Assembly (NCBI GenBank): GCA_031274465.1
Contig: JAISQC010000160.1
Coordinates: 1-28,551 of the forward strand
Direction: 5' to 3'
Source of the DNA: Synergistaceae bacterium
GTDB lineage: Bacteria; Synergistota; Synergistia; Synergistales; Synergistaceae
DNA length: 28,551 bases
Of this stretch, positions 23,845-28,551 are shown piece by piece. Positions within the stretch are counted from its first letter, which is position 1, and each line of letters starts with the position of its first letter. The notes below the pieces were generated by a model. That model had not been told where the DNA came from. It ran no database searches and saw nothing but the letters and a program-made list of their open reading frames with translations. The translations under genes were made by a program, and so were the position numbers.

Positions 23845-24680
23845 GACAGGTCACCCGCTTCCGCAGCGTATCTGTCCATGGAAATTTTCTCTTCCTCCTT
23901 GTATTGCCTCATCCGGTTCATGAAGTCGTCCCAATCGACCTTGTGCCCGTCGAATTCCGGGCCGTCCACGCACCCGAATTTTATATGCCCGTCCACATTC
24001 AGCCTGCAGCAGCCGCACATCCCAGTCCCGTCGACCATTATGGGGTTCATGGAAACCCATATCGGAAGCCCCAGCTCCCCTGCCGCGAGCGCGCAGAACT
24101 TCATCATTATGCTAGGCCCTATCGCCCAGCAGCGGGCTATCGGCTCTTCCCTGCCGGCCACCATCTTCATGGCGTCCGTGACGAGTCCCTTCATGCCCTC
24201 GGAGCCGTCGTCCGTCGTCACTATCAGCTCGTCGGAGAACGCCGCGCACTCTTCCTTCATTATGACGAGTTCGGACGTGCGCCCGCCCAGGATCGTCACC
24301 ACCTTGTTGCCTGCCCTCTTCAGCCCTCGGATGATCGGGTAGAGCGCGGCTATGCCGACCCCCCCGCCGACCATCATCACCGTCCCGAAATTCTCGATCT
24401 CGCTTGGGCTCCCCAGCGGGCCGGAGATGTCGAGGATGGAGTCCCCGGTTTTGAGCGAGGCCATCATCGCCGTCGTCTTTCCGACAGCCTGGAAGATTAT
24501 CCTGATAGCCCCCCGGCCCTCGTCGAAATCGGCTATCGTGAGCGGCACCCGCTCGCCGCGCTCGTTCGCGCGCAGCACGACGAACTGCCCGGGCCTTGCC
24601 CGGCTCGCTATCATCGGCGCCTCCACCCATAAATCATACTCTTTGGGAGCTATTCGCTCCGCTGACACAATTTTGAACAT
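23835..24680 (-). CDS. nfnA: NADH-dependent ferredoxin:NADP+ oxidoreductase, small subunit NfnA
   Basis: This ferredoxin-NADP reductase-like subunit has 281 residues. An FAD domain (ARPGQFVVLR ... ERVPLTIADFD) and an NAD(H) domain (VMMVGGGVGIAALYPIIRGLK; ILGGRTSELVIMKEE) are followed by a C-terminal [2Fe-2S] site. D217, C222, C225 and C237 reproduce the unusual Asp-plus-three-Cys spacing known for the Nfn small subunit. The C-terminus CVDGPEFDGHKVDWDDFMNRM is typical of NfnA / sulfide dehydrogenase beta (SudB). An alternative reading is dihydroorotate dehydrogenase electron-transfer subunit PyrK, but PyrK has four Cys and no NfnB partner. GGGGAGG precedes the ATG closely. Regulation may act through the palindrome at 24731-24758. 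Confidence 0.93.
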   Translation of the reverse strand: MFKIVSAERIAPKEYDLWVEAPMIASRARPGQFVVLRANERGERVPLTIADFDEGRGAIRIIFQAVGKTTAMMASLKTGDSILDISGPLGSPSEIENFGTVMMVGGGVGIAALYPIIRGLKRAGNKVVTILGGRTSELVIMKEECAAFSDELIVTTDDGSEGMKGLVTDAMKMVAGREEPIARCWAIGPSIMMKFCALAAGELGLPIWVSMNPIMVDGTGMCGCCRLNVDGHIKFGCVDGPEFDGHKVDWDDFMNRMRQYKEEEKISMDRYAAEAGDLSWL

Positions 24681-24728
24681 TCTCCTCCCCCGCCCGTCGT
24701 AAATTTTTTTTAAAGCTCAACTCGCCCA

Positions 24729-24758
24729 ATTATACACAGATTATCATATCTGGGTATA
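24729..24758 (-). promoter_or_regulatory. nfnA -10 box overlapped by a 28-bp imperfect palindrome
   Basis: TATACACAGAT (24731-24741) and ATCTGGGTATA (24748-24758) form an 11-bp inverted repeat with one mismatch around TATCAT. On the minus strand a TATAAT box (24734..24729), about 50 nt upstream of the nfnA ATG, overlaps the end of the palindrome, a classical repressor-operator arrangement. No good -35 box is visible. The site lies between nfnAB and the divergent hflKC and could affect both. A cruciform/terminator role is less likely because no T-tract follows. Confidence 0.5.
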
Positions 24759-24866
24759 GTTCAACACGAATGACGGCAACGCCTCATCGGAATATGGAGG
24801 CATGACGGCCGGACCCTTTCAGCGCCAGATTTTAGGAAGATGGCGCAATGCCGTTTATCGATGCTG

Positions 24867-24872
24867 TATAAT
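24867..24872 (+). promoter_or_regulatory. Candidate -10 box for hflKC
   Basis: A perfect TATAAT lies 45 bp upstream of the hflK start codon. No convincing -35 hexamer stands at 16-18 bp (the position reads CGCAAT or GCGCAA). A weak or activator-dependent promoter is possible. Confidence 0.4.
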
Positions 24873-24916
24873 CGTCAATAAGATGTCAGGAGTTTTTAAT
24901 CAAAGGGGGCAATCGC

Positions 24917-25927
24917 GTGAAGATTCCAAATTTTTTCAATCCCAGCAAGGTCAAGCGCATATACGACGAGTGGGAGCAGCCCAACGCCGGATTTGGCTTC
25001 AGCCTCAAGCTGGCGGCAGGCTTGCTGTTCATTCTGATCGCGGCGTTCTGCGCGCTCCATTCGTTCTACACCGTGCCGCTCGGCTCGCAGGCACTCCTCT
25101 TCCGCTTCGGGCGCTACCTTGGGACGACCGATCAGGGGCTTCACTTCAAAGCGCCGTGGATGGAGGTCGCGCGGTTCGACGTGCAGGAGATCCGCCGCTT
25201 CGAATTCGGGGAGAAGACCGAGGTCCCCGGGATGCGCTACGTCGAGGACGCCGCAGAGCAGAAGATGGTCACTTCCGACAGCAAGATACTTCTCATCAGC
25301 TGGGTCGCGCAATGGCGGATATCCGACCCCTATCAGTATTTCATCGCCAACAACGTCGAGAGCGAGAACAACAATTTCAGGCTCATCTCGGGGCTTGCCG
25401 AGGCCGATTTCCGCAAGGAGGTGGCGAGCATGAAGTACGAGGACATCCTGACCACCGGAAAGGTCGCCCTCTCCGTCAACGCGAAAGCCAGGATAACGAA
25501 CACGTTCAAACAGCTCGGCGTCGGGATAACGATAGTGGACGTGCTGATAAGCGAGGTGAAGGTGCCCCCGTCCGTGCAGGCCTCGTACAACGAAGTCGAA
25601 ACGGCGAAACAGGCCAAGACCTCCGCGATAAACGAGGCTGAGGCCTACGCGAACAAGACAATAGAGGAAGCCAAGGGAAAAGCCCAGGTCGCGATGAACA
25701 ACGCGGAGGCGTACAAGGTCAACAAAATAGCCGACGCGTCCGCCGTATCGACGCGCCTCGCGTCCTTGAACGAGATGTACGTGCTCAACTCCGAGCTGGT
25801 GCGGACAAACCTGTGGTACGAAAACGTCCAGGACATCCTGAGCAGGCTCAACATAGTTTTCATAGACGGCTCGAGCAACGCCAACATCTTCCTGGGCGAC
25901 GTGCCGATAGCGGCAAGGGAAAGATGA
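24917..25927 (+). CDS. hflK: SPFH membrane protease modulator HflK
   Basis: The protein has 336 residues. A short cytoplasmic N-terminus (MKIPNFFNPSKVKR) precedes one TM (about 29-47). An SPFH/band-7 domain follows (YTVPLGSQALLFRFGRYLGTTDQGLHFKAPWMEVARFDVQEI), then a long helical, Glu/Ala/Lys-rich coiled coil (KQAKTSAINEAEAYANKTIEEAKGKAQVAMNNAEAYK). HflK and HflC form a membrane cage around FtsH and restrict its access to substrates; no ftsH lies in this window. Compared with E. coli HflK it lacks the Gly/Pro-rich N-terminal extension. The start is GTG, with AAAGGGGGC 7 nt upstream. hflC follows after 13 bp. Confidence 0.92.
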   Translation: MKIPNFFNPSKVKRIYDEWEQPNAGFGFSLKLAAGLLFILIAAFCALHSFYTVPLGSQALLFRFGRYLGTTDQGLHFKAPWMEVARFDVQEIRRFEFGEKTEVPGMRYVEDAAEQKMVTSDSKILLISWVAQWRISDPYQYFIANNVESENNNFRLISGLAEADFRKEVASMKYEDILTTGKVALSVNAKARITNTFKQLGVGITIVDVLISEVKVPPSVQASYNEVETAKQAKTSAINEAEAYANKTIEEAKGKAQVAMNNAEAYKVNKIADASAVSTRLASLNEMYVLNSELVRTNLWYENVQDILSRLNIVFIDGSSNANIFLGDVPIAARER

Positions 25928-25940
25928 GGGGGCCGGGCCG

Positions 25941-26789
25941 ATGAAAAAGACTCTGCTGATACCCGCCGCGTTTCTGGCGCTGGCGCTTCTCGTGTCGTCC
26001 CTTTACAAGCTGTACCCTTACGAGATAGCGCTGGTGACGCGCTTTGGAGAGGCCAAGGAAGTCCAGCGCGAGCCGGGCCTGCACTTCAAGATGCCGTGGA
26101 TCGACGAGATGACGAAGTATTCGTCGAGGCTCTACGAATACTACAGCGACACCGCAAGCGTGATCACCTCCAACAAGCAGACGATAGAGGTGGACATACT
26201 CGCGACGTTCGTGATCACAGACCCGAAAAAGTTCTACCAGACAAGCCGCACTATCGACCGGGCGATACGCCGGCTCGACGACGTCACATATTCGGTGATG
26301 CTGCAGGTGGCGGGCAAAAACACTTTCGAGGAGATAATAAGCAACAACCGCGAGCCGATCCTGCAGGACATCCTCAAATCCACCCGCGACCAGACGGCCG
26401 ACTATGGGCTCGACGTCAAGACCGTGCAGTTCAAAAAAGTCCTGCTCCTCGCGGCGAACGAGGAGCAGGTCTACAAATCGATGATAACCGAGCGCGAGCG
26501 CATATCTATCCAAACCCGCGCCGAAGGTGAGGCCGAGAGCAACCAGATACGCTCCAAAGCCGATTGGGAGTCGGCAAAGATAGTGGCCGACGCCAACGTC
26601 CGCGCCGCCAAGATCAAATCCGAGGGCGACAAAGAGGCCGCCGACATAATAAACAAGGCCACTCAAAACAACCTAGAGCTTTACACCTACATGAAGCGCC
26701 TCGAAATGTACCGGGCCAGCATCAAGCCCGGGACCAGCGTGATAGCCAACCCCTCGGAAGGGGTGTTCAAGAACCTGCTGACGCCGTGA
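25941..26789 (+). CDS. hflC: SPFH membrane protease modulator HflC
   Basis: The protein has 282 residues. An N-terminal TM (about 4-22) is followed by an SPFH domain typical of HflC (LYPYEIALVTRFGEAKEVQREPGLHFKMPWIDEMTKYSSRLYEYYSD; ITSNKQTIEVDILATFVITDPKKFYQT). The helical region (ITERERISIQTRAEGEAESNQIRSKADWESAKIVADANVRAAKIKSEGDKEAADI) and a C-terminal RLEMYRASIKPGTSVIANP complete it. It partners HflK and starts 13 bp after it. It is the last gene of the operon; the convergent ilvB ends 40 bp beyond. Confidence 0.94.
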   Translation: MKKTLLIPAAFLALALLVSSLYKLYPYEIALVTRFGEAKEVQREPGLHFKMPWIDEMTKYSSRLYEYYSDTASVITSNKQTIEVDILATFVITDPKKFYQTSRTIDRAIRRLDDVTYSVMLQVAGKNTFEEIISNNREPILQDILKSTRDQTADYGLDVKTVQFKKVLLLAANEEQVYKSMITERERISIQTRAEGEAESNQIRSKADWESAKIVADANVRAAKIKSEGDKEAADIINKATQNNLELYTYMKRLEMYRASIKPGTSVIANPSEGVFKNLLTP

Positions 26790-26811
26790 CGCCGGGCCGC
26801 CGCCGCGCAGG

Positions 26812-26829
26812 GACCGCCCGCAGGCGGTC
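26812..26829 (+). terminator. Perfect hairpin between convergent hflC and ilvB
   Basis: A perfect 7-bp stem (GACCGCC, 26812-26818; GGCGGTC, 26823-26829) with loop CGCA fills the end of the 40-bp gap. On the plus strand it is followed by only TT, and on the minus strand by no T-run. It may slow or terminate transcription of either gene, or protect 3' ends, but is not a canonical intrinsic terminator. Confidence 0.4.
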
Positions 26830-28509
26830 TTACAAGAGCATGCTTTCGAGCGATTCCCCTGCCGGCACCATCGGGAACACGTTGTCGGCCATCGGTATCA
26901 CGAAATGGACGAGCGCCGGGCCGGGCGTCTTCACTGCCCTTTCTATGCCGCTCTTGATCATGGCCGGGTCATCCACCAAAAACGCCTCCACCCCCATCCC
27001 GTGCGCTATTTTGACGAAATCCGGGCGCCGGCTGTAAACGGTGTTGGAATAGCGCTCGCCGTAGAACAGCTCCTGCCATTGTTTCACCATTCCGAGGCAG
27101 TTGTTGTCGAAGACGAAGACCTTTATGGGCATATCGTACCTCGCGTACGTGTCCAGCTCCTGTATGTTCATCATCGCGCTGCCGTCGCCCGCTATGCAGA
27201 CCACCGGCAGCCCGGGGGCGGCGTAATGGGCGCCGATCGAAGCCGGGATGCCGAAGCCCATAGTCCCAAGCCCCCCGGACGTGACGAAACGCCTCGGGTG
27301 GAGCGCCCTGTGGTATTGCGCGGCCCACATCTGATGCTGCCCGACTTCGGTGGCCACTACCGCCTCGCCTTTGAGCACTTCGTCCATCGCTTCCAGAATC
27401 TGCCACGGATGCACCGCCCCGTCCTCCGCCTTGCGGGCCAGCGGCTCGGCTGCGGCAAACGCTTGGATTCGGCCCATCCAGGATTTCCTGTCCGACATGT
27501 CATGCCCCTTCGCGGCTTCGATCAGAAGCCCCAGCGCTTTTGAGGCGTCCCCTATCAGCCAGACGCTGGCGTCCACGTTCTTGCGGATTTCCGCGCTGTC
27601 GATGTCGATGTGTATCACTCGGGCGTCGCGCGCGAATTCGGCGAGCTTTCCGGTGCTTCGGTCGCTGAAGCGCGAGCCGACCGCTATTATCACGTCCGCG
27701 TTCGTGATGGCGCGATTCGCGGCGGCGATGCCGTGCATCCCCATCATCCCTATCCTGTTCGGGTGGCGGTCGCTTATGGCGCCTTTGCCCAAAAGAGACG
27801 TCGCGACCGGTATGCACAGTTCCTCGGAAAACGCACGAAGGGCGTCGAAAGCCCGCGACACGTTCACCCCGTTGCCCGCTATCAGCACCGGGCGCTTGGC
27901 GTCCCGTATCGCGCGCGCCGCCTCGTCGAGCTTGCCAAAATCCTCCGGCAGCACCGGCGAATAGCCGGGAAACCCGAGGCACGACCCGGCCGGGCGGCGG
28001 TACTCGCCCGGCGCTTTCTGCACGTCTACCGGCAGATCGACCACCACGGGGCCGGGGCGCCCGGTCGAGGCTATGTAAAACGCGTCGCGCAAAATCTGAG
28101 GGATGTCAGACGCGGAACGCACCTGCATGCTGTGCTTCACGACCGGCATGGAGATGCCCAGTATGAACGCCTCCTGAAACGCGTCGGTCCCAATGGCGGC
28201 GCTCGCCACCTGACCCGTTATGGCCACCATCGGGGACGAATCCATGCCAGCCGTCGCGATCCCCGTTACCAAATTGGTAGCGCCTGGGCCCGATGTTGCC
28301 ATGCAGACCCCTACCTTGTCGCCGACGCGCGAAAACCCATCCGCGGCATGAGCCGCGGCCTGTTCGTGGCGGACGAGGATGTGCTTGATCTTCGAGTCGT
28401 ACAGCGCGTCGAACATAGGTATGACCGTCCCGCCCGGAAGGCCGAACGCTGTTTCGACCCCTTCGTCTTCGAGCGCTTTCACAAGAATTTGCGCGCCGGA
28501 TATCTCCAC
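26830..28509 (-). CDS. ilvB: Acetolactate synthase large subunit, biosynthetic type
   Basis: This thiamine-diphosphate enzyme condenses two pyruvates to acetolactate (or pyruvate plus 2-ketobutyrate) in branched-chain amino acid synthesis (about 559 residues). The ThDP glutamate lies in HILVRHEQAAAHAADGFSR; TSGPGATNLVTGIATA and QEAFILGISMPVVKH follow. The central FAD-domain region contains VIIAVGSRFSDRSTG, and the C-terminal ThDP/Mg motif is AGDGSAMMNIQELDT ... FDNNCLGMVKQWQELFY, with the late WQE typical of anabolic IlvB. I favour the GTG at 28509: GAGGAGG lies 7 nt upstream of it, whereas the in-frame TTG at 28515 almost abuts that site. No regulatory subunit ilvN is downstream, since hflC is convergent; it may lie elsewhere. 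Confidence 0.95.
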   Translation of the reverse strand: MEISGAQILVKALEDEGVETAFGLPGGTVIPMFDALYDSKIKHILVRHEQAAAHAADGFSRVGDKVGVCMATSGPGATNLVTGIATAGMDSSPMVAITGQVASAAIGTDAFQEAFILGISMPVVKHSMQVRSASDIPQILRDAFYIASTGRPGPVVVDLPVDVQKAPGEYRRPAGSCLGFPGYSPVLPEDFGKLDEAARAIRDAKRPVLIAGNGVNVSRAFDALRAFSEELCIPVATSLLGKGAISDRHPNRIGMMGMHGIAAANRAITNADVIIAVGSRFSDRSTGKLAEFARDARVIHIDIDSAEIRKNVDASVWLIGDASKALGLLIEAAKGHDMSDRKSWMGRIQAFAAAEPLARKAEDGAVHPWQILEAMDEVLKGEAVVATEVGQHQMWAAQYHRALHPRRFVTSGGLGTMGFGIPASIGAHYAAPGLPVVCIAGDGSAMMNIQELDTYARYDMPIKVFVFDNNCLGMVKQWQELFYGERYSNTVYSRRPDFVKIAHGMGVEAFLVDDPAMIKSGIERAVKTPGPALVHFVIPMADNVFPMVPAGESLESMLL

Positions 28510-28551
28510 GGACAACCCTCCTCAACCGTTCAATTTTTTGGCAATTGCGTC

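Noticed and set aside
24802..25641. 279-residue frame overlapping the start of hflK
   Set aside because: Out-of-frame with hflK, low-complexity Arg/Gln/Gly composition, and hflK has a strong ribosome binding site and an SPFH domain.
26812..26829. Strong bidirectional terminator between hflC and ilvB
   Set aside because: The stem is perfect but neither strand has a T-tract after it, so it is listed only as a low-confidence hairpin.

Overview
The window looks like a chromosomal segment of a GC-rich anaerobic, amino-acid-fermenting bacterium. The gene content suggests Synergistota (Synergistaceae-like). The evidence is an [FeFe] NAD(P)-linked hydrogenase operon (hndABCD), an NfnAB transhydrogenase, a histidine-degradation gene at the left edge, a Firmicutes-like efp / CD1247-like / Asp23 / nusB / xseA cluster, type IV pilus ATPases and large hybrid sensor kinases. 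The phylum is inferred from gene content and style; no 16S or other decisive marker is present. I see no insertion sequence, prophage, CRISPR array, rRNA or tRNA.

Layout. (1) 1-181, minus: start of a probable imidazolonepropionase (hutI), cut by the window edge. (2) 415-7124, minus: a four-gene operon. In transcription order it holds a 986-residue fusion (periplasmic propeller-like region, Cache-like domain, complete MFS transporter), a GNAT-like acetyltransferase with a C-terminal Cys/His knuckle, a hybrid sensor kinase (HAMP-HisKA-HATPase-REC-HPt), and a stand-alone receiver whose N-terminus carries three copies of the acid-pocket motif. It ends in a strong terminator. This is the best candidate for an undescribed system: it looks like a transporter-coupled phosphorelay. 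(3) 7333-11814, minus: hndABCD, the subunits of a probably electron-bifurcating hydrogenase, ending in a terminator that belongs to the same ~65-bp repeat as the one after operon 2. (4) 12213-14999, plus: pilB-pilT behind a recognisable sigma-70 promoter. (5) 15038-18863, plus: efp, a CD1247-like acidic zinc-ribbon protein, an Asp23/Gls24 protein, an unknown small membrane protein, nusB and xseA. (6) 18860-22249, minus: a giant orphan hybrid sensor kinase whose 3' end overlaps xseA by 4 bp. (7) 22447-24680, minus: nfnA-nfnB. (8) 24917-26789, plus: hflK-hflC, divergent from nfnAB across a 236-bp region with a 28-bp imperfect palindrome. (9) 26830-28509, minus: ilvB, acetolactate synthase large subunit.

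How the genes fit together. Hnd and Nfn are redox-balancing enzymes of fermentative anaerobes: Hnd couples ferredoxin and NAD(P)H to H2, and Nfn couples ferredoxin and NADH to NADPH. With hutI, this fits amino-acid fermentation with H2 disposal. The central plus-strand block is housekeeping (translation elongation, transcription antitermination, DNA repair, envelope stress). The two sensor-kinase loci carry large extracytoplasmic sensing regions but no DNA-binding output domain within the window, so their outputs must lie elsewhere or be non-transcriptional.
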